Shown: positions 49,946-59,823 of the stretch, piece by piece | How the letters are laid out: every line of letters starts with the position of its first letter | Position numbering within the stretch: the first letter of the stretch is position 1 | Source: Aureimonas jatrophae | Lineage (GTDB): Bacteria > Pseudomonadota > Alphaproteobacteria > Rhizobiales > Rhizobiaceae | Direction: 5' to 3' | DNA length: 64,000 nucleotides | Assembly (NCBI RefSeq): GCF_900104035.1 | Contig: NZ_FNIT01000013.1 | Coordinates: 1 to 64,000, forward strand | Notes under the pieces: model-generated | Told to the model about the DNA's origin: nothing | The model's database searches: none | The model's input: the letters and a program-made list of their open reading frames with translations, nothing else | Translations under genes and position numbers: made by a program

Positions 49946-50332
49946 ATGACACTCATGAACTGGCTGACGGAAGTGTTCACCTGGTGGAACGGCCAGACGA
50001 TCGGGACGCGCTTCTATACTTGGCGCTTTGGGAAGCCGGTCGGCGAGGATGAGCGCGGCAACCGATACTACCAGACGGCCGACGGCAAGCGACGTTGGGT
50101 GATCTACAATGGTCCGGCCGAGGCCAGTGCGATCGGTGCTGGCTGGCACGGCTGGATGCATCATCGCACCGACACGCCGCCGCCGAAGGACGGCTACACG
50201 CCGCATCCGTGGGAGCAGCCCCATTCGCCGAACCTCACCGGGACGGGTCTTGCCTATCGGCCGAAGGGCTCGCTGCTGAACACCGCAGAACGTCCCCGCG
50301 TAACCGGCGACTACGACGCTTGGCAGCCATAA
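49946..50332 (+). CDS. NDUFA12-family NADH:ubiquinone oxidoreductase supernumerary subunit
   Basis: Homologue of the mitochondrial complex I accessory subunit NDUFA12 (B17.2), found in alphaproteobacteria and mitochondria. The 128-residue product starts MTLMNWLTEVFTWW and has the family pattern GKPVGEDERGNRYYQ, RRWVIYNG, EASAIGAGWHGWMHH and PHPWEQPHSPNLTGTG. ATG 49946 was chosen over the frame from 49889. It lies more than 32 kb from the nuo operon. It is followed 2 nt later by the DUF2155 gene. Confidence 0.93.
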   Translation: MTLMNWLTEVFTWWNGQTIGTRFYTWRFGKPVGEDERGNRYYQTADGKRRWVIYNGPAEASAIGAGWHGWMHHRTDTPPPKDGYTPHPWEQPHSPNLTGTGLAYRPKGSLLNTAERPRVTGDYDAWQP

Positions 50333-50334
50333 GC

Positions 50335-50730
50335 ATGCTTCGCCTGCCGGCAATCGCCGTTGCCGCGATGATTCTGGCCTGCGCGCCGGCCTCGGCCGAA
50401 CGTGTCGCCAACCGCGTGGCGGTCTTCTCTGGCCTCGACAAGATCACCGGCAAGATCACGACATTCGACGTACAGGTCGACGAAACGGTTCAGTTCGGCG
50501 CCCTCCAGGTGACCCCGCGTGCCTGTTATACGCGAACGCAGGACGAGGCACCCAAGACCGATACGTTCGTGGAAGTCGACGAGATCACGCTGCAGCGTGA
50601 GATCCGGCGCATCTTCACGGGCTGGATGTTTGCGGACTCGCCCGGCCTCAACGCCGTCGAGCACTCGGTCTACGATGTCTGGCTCAAGGACTGCAAAACC
50701 GACGCGACGGTCCCGGCGCCGGCCGGGTAG
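50335..50730 (+). CDS. DUF2155 family periplasmic protein
   Basis: A 131-residue protein with a Sec signal peptide ([21 protein letters not shown], cleavage likely near residue 21) and the family core [32 protein letters not shown] and [30 protein letters not shown]2155 (DUF2155/YraM-like in some annotations) has no known function; two mature cysteines could form a disulfide. It overlaps the convergent aat gene by 61 nt. Confidence 0.88.
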   Translation: MLRLPAIAVAAMILACAPASAERVANRVAVFSGLDKITGKITTFDVQVDETVQFGALQVTPRACYTRTQDEAPKTDTFVEVDEITLQREIRRIFTGWMFADSPGLNAVEHSVYDVWLKDCKTDATVPAPAG

Positions 50731-51335
50731 AAATCGGCCGGTATCTCAATCGCGCGTGCCAATCGCTCGCGGTAGTCGGCACGGCGAATCTCAATAGCGC
50801 CGAAGCGTGCGAGATGATCGTTCTTGAACTGCGTGTCGAGAAGCGTGTAGCCGCCTCGTACGAGCCGGTCCCAAAGGAAGACAAGCGCGACTTTCGAAGC
50901 GTCCGTCGCGCGCGAGAACATGCTTTCGCCAAAGAAGGCGCCACCCAGACTGACACCGTAAAGGCCGCCCTCGAGGCGATCGCCGTTCCAGGCCTCCACG
51001 CTGTGTGCATGCCCGATCGCGTAAAGTCCGAGATAGAGACGCCGGATCTCGGCGTTGATCCACGTCTGCTCCCGCCCGGGAGCCGGTTCGGCGCAGGCGT
51101 CGACGACCGCCGCAAAAGCCCGATCGACGTGAACCTCGTAGCGGCCTTGCCGGATCGTCTTGACGAGCGAGCGAGGGACGTGAAGTCCGTCGAGAGGCAG
51201 GATGCCGCGCCGCTGCGGGTCCATCCAATGGATGAACGGGTCATGCGCGTTCTCGGCCATCGGGAAGATGCCGGCCGCGTAGGCGCGCAGGAGAAGCTGC
51301 GGCGTGATCTCGATCTCGCCGCCGCGCTTCGACAT
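50670..51335 (-). CDS. aat: Leucyl/phenylalanyl-tRNA--protein transferase
   Basis: Adds Leu or Phe to N-terminal Arg/Lys residues, marking proteins for ClpSAP degradation. The 221-residue product from ATG 51335 ([16 protein letters not shown]) has the family pattern [55 protein letters not shown] and [16 protein letters not shown]. It starts 2 nt after accC, so it is probably co-transcribed with accBC. Its last 61 nt overlap the DUF2155 gene tail-to-tail. Confidence 0.95.
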   Translation of the reverse strand: MSKRGGEIEITPQLLLRAYAAGIFPMAENAHDPFIHWMDPQRRGILPLDGLHVPRSLVKTIRQGRYEVHVDRAFAAVVDACAEPAPGREQTWINAEIRRLYLGLYAIGHAHSVEAWNGDRLEGGLYGVSLGGAFFGESMFSRATDASKVALVFLWDRLVRGGYTLLDTQFKNDHLARFGAIEIRRADYRERLARAIEIPADFYPAGAGTVASVLQSLSQTS

Positions 51336-51337
51336 GG

Positions 51338-52690
51338 TCAGGCCGCCTTGGCGGCTGCCGCGAGGTACTGTTCCAGCCAGTGGATGTCGTAGTCGCCGCG
51401 CTGCATGTCCGGATTGTCGACGAGGTCCTGGAACAGGGGCAGGGTTGTCTTGACGCCGTCGACGATGATCTCGTCGAGGGCACGCCGCAGCCGCATCAGG
51501 CACTCGTTGCGGCTGCGACCATGGACGATGAGCTTGCCGATCAGGGAATCGTAGAATGGCGGGATCGTGTATCCCTGATAGACGCCGGAGTCGACGCGCA
51601 CACCGAGGCCACCCGGGGCATGGTAGTAGCTGATCTGACCGGGCGAGGGCGCGAACGTACGCGGATCCTCCGCGTTGATGCGGCACTCGATCGCGTGACC
51701 CGAGAACTGCACATCGGATTGGGTGACGGAGAGGCCGAGTCCCGCCGCGACGCGGATCTGCTCGTGAACGAGGTCGAGGCCCGTGATCGCCTCGGTCACG
51801 GGATGCTCGACCTGCAGGCGCGTGTTCATTTCAATGAAATAGAACTCGCCGTTTTCGTACAGGAACTCGATCGTTCCGGCTCCGCGATAGCGAAGTTCCG
51901 CCATCGCATTGGCGCAGATCTCGCCGATGCGGCGCCGCTGCTCGTCGTCGAGGGCGGGTGAGCGAGCCTCCTCCCAGACCTTCTGGTGCCGACGCTGCAG
52001 TGAGCAGTCGCGCTCGCCGAGATGGACCGCCTTGCCCATGCCGTCGCCGAACACCTGCACCTCGATATGGCGAGGCTTGCCCAGATACTTCTCGAGGTAG
52101 ACTGCATCGTCACCGAAGGCGGCACCAGCTTCCGAGCGCGCCGTGGCGAGGGCCAGCGAGAGGTCGGCCGCGGTGTGAGCGACCTTCATGCCTCGACCGC
52201 CACCACCTGCGGACGCCTTCACGAGGACCGGGAAGCCGATGTCGCGCGCGATCCGCATCGCCTCGTCGTCATCGGTGACGGCACCGGGCGATCCGGGAAC
52301 GACCGGAATTCCGAGGCGCTGCGCGGTGCGCTTCGCCTCGATCTTGTCGCCCATGATGCGGATGTGATCGGCAGTCGGCCCGATGAAGGTGATGTTGTGC
52401 GCGTCGAGAATGTCGGCGAAGCGCGCGTTCTCGGACAGGAAGCCGTAGCCCGGATGGACGGCGTCCGCACCCGAGATCTCGCAGGCCGCGAGGATCGAAG
52501 GAATGTTGAGATAGCTGTCGCGGGCCGGTGGCGGACCGATGCAGACGCTCTCGTCGGCAAGGCGCACATGCATCGCGGCATTGTCGGCCGTGGAATGCAC
52601 GGCGACCGTCGCGATCCCCAGCTCCTTGCAGGCGCGCAGGACGCGCAGCGCGATCTCGCCGCGGTTGGCGATCAGGACCTTGTTGAACAT
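51338..52690 (-). CDS. accC: Acetyl-CoA carboxylase, biotin carboxylase subunit
   Basis: Carboxylates biotin on AccB with ATP and bicarbonate, the committed step of fatty-acid synthesis. The 450-residue product has the N-terminal [23 protein letters not shown]-grasp loop [33 protein letters not shown], and [17 protein letters not shown] 52690 has GAGG six bases upstream and is preferred over ATG 52696. It lies 57 nt after accB. Confidence 0.96.
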   Translation of the reverse strand: MFNKVLIANRGEIALRVLRACKELGIATVAVHSTADNAAMHVRLADESVCIGPPPARDSYLNIPSILAACEISGADAVHPGYGFLSENARFADILDAHNITFIGPTADHIRIMGDKIEAKRTAQRLGIPVVPGSPGAVTDDDEAMRIARDIGFPVLVKASAGGGGRGMKVAHTAADLSLALATARSEAGAAFGDDAVYLEKYLGKPRHIEVQVFGDGMGKAVHLGERDCSLQRRHQKVWEEARSPALDDEQRRRIGEICANAMAELRYRGAGTIEFLYENGEFYFIEMNTRLQVEHPVTEAITGLDLVHEQIRVAAGLGLSVTQSDVQFSGHAIECRINAEDPRTFAPSPGQISYYHAPGGLGVRVDSGVYQGYTIPPFYDSLIGKLIVHGRSRNECLMRLRRALDEIIVDGVKTTLPLFQDLVDNPDMQRGDYDIHWLEQYLAAAAKAA

Positions 52691-52747
52691 GGGCATCCTC
52701 GTATCGAAAAACGTCTCGGGTCAGGCGTTCGGCATCCGCCCTCGCCG

Positions 52748-53230
52748 TTAGCCGATGACGACGAGCGCCTCGCCGTACTCGACCGGCTGGCCGTTATCGA
52801 CACAGATCCGCTTCACGGTTCCCGAGCGGGGAGCCGGGATCTGGTTCATAGTCTTCATCGCTTCGATGATCAGCAACGTTTCGCCCTCGGAAACAGTCTG
52901 CCCGACCTCGATGAACGGCTTCGCCCCCGGTGCAGATGCCAGATACACCGTACCGACCATGGGCGAGGGGACGGAGCCGACTTCCGGTCCAGCGCTCACC
53001 GGCGCCGGCGCTGCGGCCGGCTGCGCCGCGGCAGGCGCCTGGGGCGCCATCTGATGGGGAGCCGGCATGGTCATCGCGTAGCCGCCGGCCGCCACGTATT
53101 CCTTCTGCCGGGAGACGCGGATACGCAGGTCGCCCTGCTCGATCTCGATCTCCGTCAGGTCCGTATCGTTGAGGATGTCGGCCAGCTCTCGAACGAGCGA
53201 GCGGTCAACGGACGTATCCTTTTGCGACAT
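52748..53230 (-). CDS. accB: Acetyl-CoA carboxylase, biotin carboxyl carrier protein
   Basis: Carries biotin between the carboxylase and transcarboxylase sites. The 160-residue product has an N-terminal region (residues 1-45), a Pro/Ala-rich flexible linker (about 55-85) and the C-terminal biotinyl domain with the EAMKTMNQI site; the Lys in MKM-like AMKT is modified by the BirA encoded at 17700. Coupled to accC in a short operon. Confidence 0.96.
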   Translation of the reverse strand: MSQKDTSVDRSLVRELADILNDTDLTEIEIEQGDLRIRVSRQKEYVAAGGYAMTMPAPHQMAPQAPAAAQPAAAPAPVSAGPEVGSVPSPMVGTVYLASAPGAKPFIEVGQTVSEGETLLIIEAMKTMNQIPAPRSGTVKRICVDNGQPVEYGEALVVIG

Positions 53231-53386
53231 GGTGTTCCTTCGGAAGATGTGTGGCGCGGGGGCCCGACGACGTGGGAGCGGTCTGGTATCACCAAAGGCG
53301 ACATCTCAAACCTCGTTCGCGCGGGAAACGGCGCCCGCCCGCACTTGTTGCCCTATAGACCGCGTCGCCCTGCCCGAAAAGTCCCC

Positions 53387-53407
53387 GAGACGCAAGAGTT
53401 GCGTCTC
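53387..53407 (-). terminator. Hairpin overlapping the stop of the DsbA-like gene
   Basis: GAGACGCAA and TTGCGTCTC (53387-53395 and 53399-53407) form a perfect 9-bp stem with a 3-nt loop. On the minus strand it begins inside the stop codon and is followed by GGGGACTTTTC, a modest T-run, so it may terminate transcription before accB. Confidence 0.5.
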
Positions 53408-54152
53408 AGCAGGTCGCCTTTCCGCATTGACGGACGTTGGCGATCCGCTTGGCGAGCGCGTCCGCACCGACAGCACCGGACACGAGTTCGCCCCCGACGA
53501 CGTAGGTCGGCGTACCACTGATGCCGAGCGTGTCCAGAAGCTGAGCCGACTCCGCCAGAACGCTTGTGACCGCATCGCTCTGAAGCAGCGGCATCAACTG
53601 TTCGCGGGACACGTCGAACTCGGCGGCCACAGTCAGCGCGCGCTCCTGATCGACACGCTCCCGCGAGGCGAGCAACATCTTTTGATAGGCGGGATAGCGG
53701 TCGGGCGCGAGCGAGCGGAAGGCGAGGCTGACGCGCGTCGCCGCCTCCGAGTCCGGTCCGAGAACCGGAACTTCCTTCAAGACGACACGCAGCTGGGGAT
53801 CCGTCGCGAGCAGAACCTCCATGTCGGCTGCAGCGCGTTTGCAGTAGCCGCAGTTGTAGTCGAAGAACTCGGTGATCGTGACGTCGCCTGCAGGATTGCC
53901 GACCGCAGTGCCCGCCGGTGTCGCCGTCAGCAGCTGCGAAACGGATGCGATGGCCGCACCGCGCGTTGCCTGAGCTTCGGCGGTGCGTTTGGCTTCCAGC
54001 GCATCGATGGCTTCCAGCAGCACCTCGGGGTGAGCCACGAGGTACTCGCGGACGATCTTCTCGATATCCCGCGTCTGCGCGTCGTCGAACGCCGCGGCGG
54101 GAAGCGTCGCGCTCGTGAGCGCTGCGGCAACAAGGGCGATAGTCGGTCTCAT
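53406..54152 (-). CDS. DsbA family thiol:disulfide protein
   Basis: Periplasmic thioredoxin-fold oxidoreductase of 248 residues. It has a signal peptide (MRPTIALVAAALTSATLPAAA), a helical N-terminal extension (about residues 23-85), the active site FFDYNCGYCKRA, and the cis-Pro loop GISGTPTYVVGG. The C-terminus carries two additional cysteines (QCGKATC). The extension and CGYC site resemble the Com1/BdbD-type DsbA proteins of alphaproteobacteria. Start ATG overlaps the stop of the upstream M48 gene by 4 nt, suggesting joint work in periplasmic protein quality control. Confidence 0.92.
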   Translation of the reverse strand: MRPTIALVAAALTSATLPAAAFDDAQTRDIEKIVREYLVAHPEVLLEAIDALEAKRTAEAQATRGAAIASVSQLLTATPAGTAVGNPAGDVTITEFFDYNCGYCKRAAADMEVLLATDPQLRVVLKEVPVLGPDSEAATRVSLAFRSLAPDRYPAYQKMLLASRERVDQERALTVAAEFDVSREQLMPLLQSDAVTSVLAESAQLLDTLGISGTPTYVVGGELVSGAVGADALAKRIANVRQCGKATC

Positions 54153-55540
54153 TTCCTAGCGATCTTCGTTGTGAGAATGTCCTGCGCCTGCAGCCATTGC
54201 GGCGAGTTCGGACGGAACTTACCCTGTGCGCGCGCGGCGAAGATCTTTGCCTGGCGGAAGTTGCCGGCCTGCCAATATCCCTCCGCGGTCGCCAGCTCCG
54301 CCGCACCGATCTCGCCCATCTTGCCGTAGGCCATGGCGAGGAATTCGTAGGCCGTGGAGTTGTTCGGGTCCGTTTGTAGGCCGCGTTCGATCTGCGCGAC
54401 CGCTTCCGGCATGCGTTTTGGATTGCCGCCCGTCACGATGGCCTGGCCGACCGAGGCCTTCAGGAGGCCGGAGTTGGACCTGTCGAGCTTTTCGGCACGT
54501 GAGAAGGCCGCCGCCGCCTCCTCGGATCGTCCGGACGCCATGAGGACTTCGCCCCGAACCTCCTGAAACCAGGGATTGGCCCCGTCCTCGGCTATCAACC
54601 TGTCGATCTTGTCCAACGCCATGCGCGGCGAGCCGGCCAGATGCGTCGCGATCGCGTCGCCGTAGCGGGACGCCATTCCGAGCTGGTCGCGTGGGAACGC
54701 CCGGCGGACCTGCGTAGCGCCGCCATTGTAGGCAGCGATCTTCGCGCGAGCGAGATCGTGTCGCAGCTGAAGGGCGGGCGCGTCCTTCTTGCCGTAATAG
54801 GGGCTGGCCTTCGCCGCTTCCTGAAGCCGGCCCAGGCGCTCCTGCGGGGCGGGATGCGACGACAGATAGATGTTCGGCGTGACACCGCTCAGCATGTTCT
54901 GACGCATCAAGCCCTCGAAGCTGTCGAGGAGCCCCTTGGGCGACTGCTGCGTCTTCTCGAGATAAACGAGCGCGGAGCGATCTGCCGTGACCTCTTCGGT
55001 GCGCTGGTAGGCGAAGAGGCTGCGCTGCGCGATGCCGCCACCGCTCGTCATCAAACCGCCGCCCACGCCCGCGAGCGAACCCGATCCCGATGCCGCTCCT
55101 GCCGCCGCGACACCGGCTCCAAGCAGGCCGGCGACGACGGCGATGATCTGCGCGCGGGCGATCTGATCGCGCAACCGCTCCTGATGGCCTCCTGCTAAGT
55201 GACCGACCTCATGGGCGATGACGCCGATCGTCTCGTTCGGCGTTTCGGAGTTCAGGATCGTGCCCGTATTGATAAAGATCCGACGACCCGCCACGAAGGC
55301 GTTGAAGGCGAGGTCGTTGACGAGAACGATGTCGACACGACTTGGGGACAGGCCTGCCGCGCGCAGGATCGGGGTCGAATAATCCCGGATCAGGCTCTCG
55401 ATCTCGGCATCGCGAACGATCGGCAGCCGCGTACGCCCAGCAGACTGCGCGCTGACAGGTACCGCCGTCGTCAGAGCGACTACGATGCCCAGCGTGGCGC
55501 TGAAGGCGCGTCGCGCCAATTCCCGCCATCCGATCGCCAT
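54149..55540 (-). CDS. M48 family metalloprotease with TPR-like C-terminus (BepA-like)
   Basis: Probable periplasmic or envelope zinc protease of 463 residues. After a signal sequence (about residues 1-33) it has the M48 motif IGVIAHEVGHLAGGH, the third zinc ligand in EEVTADRSAL, a glycine/alanine-rich segment between them (about residues 130-165), and a C-terminal half of tetratricopeptide-like helices. This architecture matches BepA/YfgC, which degrades or assists outer-membrane LptD assembly. ATG 55540 (MAIGWRELARRAF) was chosen over an upstream non-ATG start. Confidence 0.92.
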   Translation of the reverse strand: MAIGWRELARRAFSATLGIVVALTTAVPVSAQSAGRTRLPIVRDAEIESLIRDYSTPILRAAGLSPSRVDIVLVNDLAFNAFVAGRRIFINTGTILNSETPNETIGVIAHEVGHLAGGHQERLRDQIARAQIIAVVAGLLGAGVAAAGAASGSGSLAGVGGGLMTSGGGIAQRSLFAYQRTEEVTADRSALVYLEKTQQSPKGLLDSFEGLMRQNMLSGVTPNIYLSSHPAPQERLGRLQEAAKASPYYGKKDAPALQLRHDLARAKIAAYNGGATQVRRAFPRDQLGMASRYGDAIATHLAGSPRMALDKIDRLIAEDGANPWFQEVRGEVLMASGRSEEAAAAFSRAEKLDRSNSGLLKASVGQAIVTGGNPKRMPEAVAQIERGLQTDPNNSTAYEFLAMAYGKMGEIGAAELATAEGYWQAGNFRQAKIFAARAQGKFRPNSPQWLQAQDILTTKIARK

Positions 55541-55639
55541 TCCGGTCTTCCCCTCGCAGTCCACCCGATCCTATGTACCGCGATCGGCGCGCCGGTACGA
55601 CCCGCTTGCCGCATTCCAATCCGGCGTTTGTGAGGCCCA

Positions 55640-56812
55640 ATGGATCTGCCGTCTTCCGTTCGCGCATCGCGTCGTTCGAACGTCGATCCGTTCCGAGCGA
55701 TGGATGTCATGGCCGAGGCGAACCGGATGCGAGCGGCCGGCCTCCCGGTCATATCATTGGCCGTCGGACAGCCCTCCGCATCGGTCCCGGAACGGGCCCT
55801 CGAAGCGACGCGCGCGTTCATGGATGCGGGCAAGATCGGCTACACGGACGCGTTGGGGCGCTCCTCCCTGCGGGAGCGCGTCGCGCGGCAGGCGCATGAA
55901 GCTTATGGCGTATCGCTTGCGGCCGACCGAATCATGATCACGACCGGGTCGTCAGCCGGCTTCAATCTGGCCTTTCTCGCCGCCTTCGATGCCGCCGACC
56001 GTGTGGCGATCGCGACACCGGGTTATCCGGCCTATCGCAATATCCTGCGTGCCCTCGGACTGAGACCGGTCGAGATTCCTGTCGATGCGTCCGATGGCTA
56101 CCTGCTGACGGCGGAGAGGCTACTCAAAGAGCATCGGCGAGAACCCCTGCAGGGTGTTCTCATCGCCAGTCCCGCGAACCCGACCGGTACGGTAACGCCG
56201 CGGGCGGAGTTCGAACGCCTGATACGAGTCGCGGAACGAGAGCAGATCACATTCATCTCGGACGAGATCTACCACGGACTGGTGTTCGGCGAGCCGGCCG
56301 CGAGCGCACTCGAGTTCACCGACCGCGCCATCGTCGTCAACTCGTTCTCGAAGTACTATTGTATGACGGGATGGCGTGTCGGGTGGCTCGCGCTGCCGCC
56401 CGAACTCGTGCGCGTCGCCGAGCGTCTGGCGCAGAGCCTCTACATCTCACCGCCGGAACTGAGCCAGGTTGCGGCAGAGGCGGTGATGGACGCAACGGCG
56501 GAGCTCGACGCCATTCGCGACGTCTACGACTCCAATCGACGTCTGCTCGAGGCGGCACTGCCGCAGATCGGCTTCCGTGACATGGCTCCTGTCGATGGAG
56601 CCTTCTACGCGTATGCAGGGGTTCCGGACGGCGAGGGGGAAGCAACGGCCTTTGCCCGGCGCATCCTCGCCGAAACGCACGTGGCGATCACGCCCGGCAC
56701 GGATTTCGATCCGGCTCGCGGCGAGGGTTTCGTGCGACTGTCCTACGCGGGTCACCCTACCGAGATCGCGACCGCCGTGGAGCGGTTGCGCCGCCATCTC
56801 GCCCGAGCCTGA
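55640..56812 (+). CDS. PLP-dependent class I/II aminotransferase
   Basis: A 390-residue fold-type I aminotransferase. It shows GYTDALGRSSLRERVA, ASPANPTGTV, FISDEIYHGLVFG (Asp contacting the pyridine N) and the PLP-lysine motif NSFSKYYCMTGWRVGW, plus FVRLSYAG with the substrate carboxylate Arg. Closest in pattern to aspartate/aromatic aminotransferases of the AspC-I-gamma group; substrate is not determinable. Divergent from the M48 gene, convergent with rne. Confidence 0.9.
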   Translation: MDLPSSVRASRRSNVDPFRAMDVMAEANRMRAAGLPVISLAVGQPSASVPERALEATRAFMDAGKIGYTDALGRSSLRERVARQAHEAYGVSLAADRIMITTGSSAGFNLAFLAAFDAADRVAIATPGYPAYRNILRALGLRPVEIPVDASDGYLLTAERLLKEHRREPLQGVLIASPANPTGTVTPRAEFERLIRVAEREQITFISDEIYHGLVFGEPAASALEFTDRAIVVNSFSKYYCMTGWRVGWLALPPELVRVAERLAQSLYISPPELSQVAAEAVMDATAELDAIRDVYDSNRRLLEAALPQIGFRDMAPVDGAFYAYAGVPDGEGEATAFARRILAETHVAITPGTDFDPARGEGFVRLSYAGHPTEIATAVERLRRHLARA

Positions 56813-56818
56813 ATGCGA

Positions 56819-56842
56819 ACGGGGCGCCCAGGGGCGCCCCGT
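56819..56842. terminator. Bidirectional hairpin between aminotransferase gene and rne
   Basis: ACGGGGCGCC (56819-56828) and GGCGCCCCGT (56833-56842) form a perfect 10-bp GC-rich stem with a 4-nt loop, between the stop codons of two convergent genes. T-runs on both sides are weak (TATT on plus). Confidence 0.6.
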
Positions 56843-56850
56843 TATTGATC

Positions 56851-59823
56851 TCAGAAGAAGGAGCGCTTGGCCCACCAACCGGTCCGCTTCGGCCGATCGG
56901 CTTCAGGCTCCGGCTCCTCACCGTTCGAGGTGATGCGCGGCCCTCGCGTGACGGAGTCGGCTTGGTCGTATGCGGCTTCGATCTCGCTCTCGACGATCTC
57001 GTTCGGAACGCTGGTTGCGTCCTCGACATCCGGATAGACCTCGTCGAGGGGGGGATTGCCGTCGACCAGGGCACCGGCTTCGGCGGTATCGGCGATCACC
57101 TCGTTCTCGTCCGGCGGAACGACCCGACTTGCGTCTTCCAGGTCCGATGCGCGAGCGCCGTCGAGATCCACGCCTTCGATAGCGTCAACGGCATCGGTCA
57201 TCTCAGGCTCCGCCGATCGCTCGGCAACATCGCCGACCTCGACGGGGGCCACCGCCTCCGAGCCATCGTCCTCCGCAATCGCGTCATCGACGACGACTGG
57301 CAGGTCTTCGTCCGCCCCGGCACCACCTGCGATGTCCATGACCGGTGCGTCGTGGGCGCCATCCTCGCGGCTCCGCCGCCCACCACGGCGTCCCCGGCGC
57401 CGCCGTTTGCGATCGCGGCCCTCGGCGTCTTCGCCGCCAGCCTCGTCCGCTTCGCCGTCAACCTCGACGCTCGCGTCCGTCGCTTCCGCGGCGGCTTCGG
57501 TTTCCACACCTTCGCTTGCCGTGTCGGTATCGCCGTCGCCGTTGCGGCGACCGCCGCGCCGCCGCCGCCGGCGCCGGCGTCCGTTGCCCTCGTCGCGTCC
57601 GTTGGCTTCCAGCGTACCGGTCGCCTCGGGCGCCTCGTCGGCACTCTCTTCGTCGACGCCGGCCTCTTCGACGTCTTCGACCTCGTCCGCGACCACGGTG
57701 ATCGGCTGGACAGGCTCGGGACGGGGACGTTTGACCGCCTCGGCGCCGTGCTCGATCGCGATATGCTGATGGCCGACACCTTCCACCGCCTGGAGGATGA
57801 TGCGCACGCCATGGTGGCTCTCGAGGTCGTCGATCGTCGCGCGCTTCTCGTTCAGGACGTAGAGAGCGGTCGAGGTCGGAACCTTCACGATGACGTCGTG
57901 CGTGCCGTGCTTCTGGAGGTGCTCCTCAAGCGTGCGCAGCAGGTGCAGCGCCAGCGAAGACTCCGACCGGATGTAGCCGTTGCCCGCGCAAACAGGGCAG
58001 GGCTGCATCGTGGACTCAAGGACGCTGGCGCGGATGCGCTGACGGCTCATCTCCAGAAGGCCGAAATGCGAAATGCGACCGATCTGGATGCGCGCCCGGT
58101 CGTCCTTGAGGCACTCCTTCAAGCGCTTCTCGACGTTCCGGTTGTTGCGCTTCTCCTCCATGTCGATGAAGTCGATCACGATCAGACCCGCGAGATCGCG
58201 CAGGCGAAGCTGACGCGCCACTTCCTCGGCTGCCTCCAGATTGGTCTGGTAGGCCGTGTCTTCCACGGAATGCTCGCGCGTCGATCGTCCGGAGTTGACG
58301 TCGATGGCGACCAGCGCCTCGGTCTGATTGATGATGATGTAACCGCCCGACTTCAGCGTCACGCTCGGCTGGACCATCTTGTCGAGTTGCGCCTCGATGC
58401 CCGAGCGCGCGAAGATCGGAACGAGCTCGCGGTATGGCTGGACGACCTTTGCCTGACTCGGCATCAGCATCCGCATGAAGTCCTTGGCCTCGCGGTAGCC
58501 GCCATCACCGGCAACCAGGACCTGATCGATATCCTTGTTGTAGAGGTCGCGGATGGAGCGCTTGATGAGCGAGCCTTCCTCGTAGACGAGCGCAGGTGCC
58601 GAGGACTGGAGCGTCAGCGTGCGCACCGTCTCCCACAGACGCATCAGATACTCGTAGTCGCGCTTGATCTCGGGCTTCGTGCGGTTGGCGCCGGCCGTAC
58701 GCAGGATGATGCCCATGCCGCGCGGCACTTCGAGGTCGCGCACGAGATCCTTGAGACGCTTGCGGTCCGCCGCGTTCGTGATCTTGCGCGAGATGCCGCC
58801 GCCACGGGCCGTGTTCGGCATAAGGACGGAATAGCGACCCGCCAGCGACAGGTAGGTGGTGAGTGCTGCACCCTTGTTGCCGCGCTCCTCCTTCACGACC
58901 TGCACGAGCAGGATCTGGCGGCGCTTGATGACCTCCTGGATCTTGTACTGCTTGCGCGGCGGACGGCTCGGACGGGTCGGAACCTCTTCCATCGCGTCCT
59001 CGGAGCCGATCTCGTCGACCTGCTCGGCGTCGTCACCCGACGTCGCCTCCGCTTCGGACGTCTCGCCGCGACGCCCGCCCCGACGACGACGGCCGGACGA
59101 GCGGCGTGTCGAACGGGCTTCCGTTTCGGGCGTCTCGTCACCCTCAGCCGACACCGCTTCGACCGCAGCCTCGCCCTCGTCGGCGGCAACCTCTTCGTCG
59201 GCCGCTGCGGCTACGATCTCCGCGACACTCTCACCGGCCACAGCAGGATCCGTGGCGTCGGGCGTCGTCGTCGTTGGCGCGGCCGGCTCGTCATCGCCGT
59301 CGTCGGCCAGGTCACCCGGACCTGCGCCGCCCAGTTCCTCGACATCGTCGTCCTCGACGATCTCCTGCGCACCGCCGTCCTCGGAGTCGGCATCGTCGAC
59401 GATCTCGGAAACCGAGTCGTCCTCGGGCGTGTCCGTTGCGGCCTTCGCCTCGCTACCCCGATTGCGACGGCCTCCGCGACCGCGACCGGCAGAGCGTGCG
59501 GGCTTGGGTTCGTCGTCTTCTTCCTCCTCTCGCGCCCGTGCGAGCTCATCTTCGAGAAGGGCCTGCCGATCGGCCACCGGGATCTGGTAGTAGTCCGGAT
59601 GGATCTCGCTGAAGGCCAGGAAACCGTGGCGGTTGCCACCGTATTCGACGAACGCCGCCTGCAGCGACGGCTCGACGCGGATCACCTTGGCGAGATAGAT
59701 ATTCCCCTTGAGCTGCTTCTTGTGCTCGGACTCGAAGTCGAACTCCTCGACCCGGTTACCCTTGACGACGACGACCCGGGTTTCCTCCGGATGCGACGCA
59801 TCGATCAGCATCTTGTTTGCCAT
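56851..59823 (-). CDS. rne: Ribonuclease E/G
   Basis: Endoribonuclease that initiates mRNA decay and processes rRNA and sRNA targets. The 990-residue product has an N-terminal S1 domain (residues 30 to about 90 and about 300-370) interrupted by an acidic insert of about 200 residues, typical of alphaproteobacterial RNase E; the DNase I-like catalytic core with VAIDVNSGRST and LIVIDFIDME aspartates; the zinc-link CPVCAGNG; and a disordered C-terminus with Arg-rich blocks (RRRRRRRGGRR) that would bind RNA and degradosome partners, ending WWAKRSFF. A 1008-codon frame on the opposite strand is shadow. Confidence 0.96.
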   Translation of the reverse strand: MANKMLIDASHPEETRVVVVKGNRVEEFDFESEHKKQLKGNIYLAKVIRVEPSLQAAFVEYGGNRHGFLAFSEIHPDYYQIPVADRQALLEDELARAREEEEDDEPKPARSAGRGRGGRRNRGSEAKAATDTPEDDSVSEIVDDADSEDGGAQEIVEDDDVEELGGAGPGDLADDGDDEPAAPTTTTPDATDPAVAGESVAEIVAAAADEEVAADEGEAAVEAVSAEGDETPETEARSTRRSSGRRRRGGRRGETSEAEATSGDDAEQVDEIGSEDAMEEVPTRPSRPPRKQYKIQEVIKRRQILLVQVVKEERGNKGAALTTYLSLAGRYSVLMPNTARGGGISRKITNAADRKRLKDLVRDLEVPRGMGIILRTAGANRTKPEIKRDYEYLMRLWETVRTLTLQSSAPALVYEEGSLIKRSIRDLYNKDIDQVLVAGDGGYREAKDFMRMLMPSQAKVVQPYRELVPIFARSGIEAQLDKMVQPSVTLKSGGYIIINQTEALVAIDVNSGRSTREHSVEDTAYQTNLEAAEEVARQLRLRDLAGLIVIDFIDMEEKRNNRNVEKRLKECLKDDRARIQIGRISHFGLLEMSRQRIRASVLESTMQPCPVCAGNGYIRSESSLALHLLRTLEEHLQKHGTHDVIVKVPTSTALYVLNEKRATIDDLESHHGVRIILQAVEGVGHQHIAIEHGAEAVKRPRPEPVQPITVVADEVEDVEEAGVDEESADEAPEATGTLEANGRDEGNGRRRRRRRRGGRRNGDGDTDTASEGVETEAAAEATDASVEVDGEADEAGGEDAEGRDRKRRRRGRRGGRRSREDGAHDAPVMDIAGGAGADEDLPVVVDDAIAEDDGSEAVAPVEVGDVAERSAEPEMTDAVDAIEGVDLDGARASDLEDASRVVPPDENEVIADTAEAGALVDGNPPLDEVYPDVEDATSVPNEIVESEIEAAYDQADSVTRGPRITSNGEEPEPEADRPKRTGWWAKRSFF

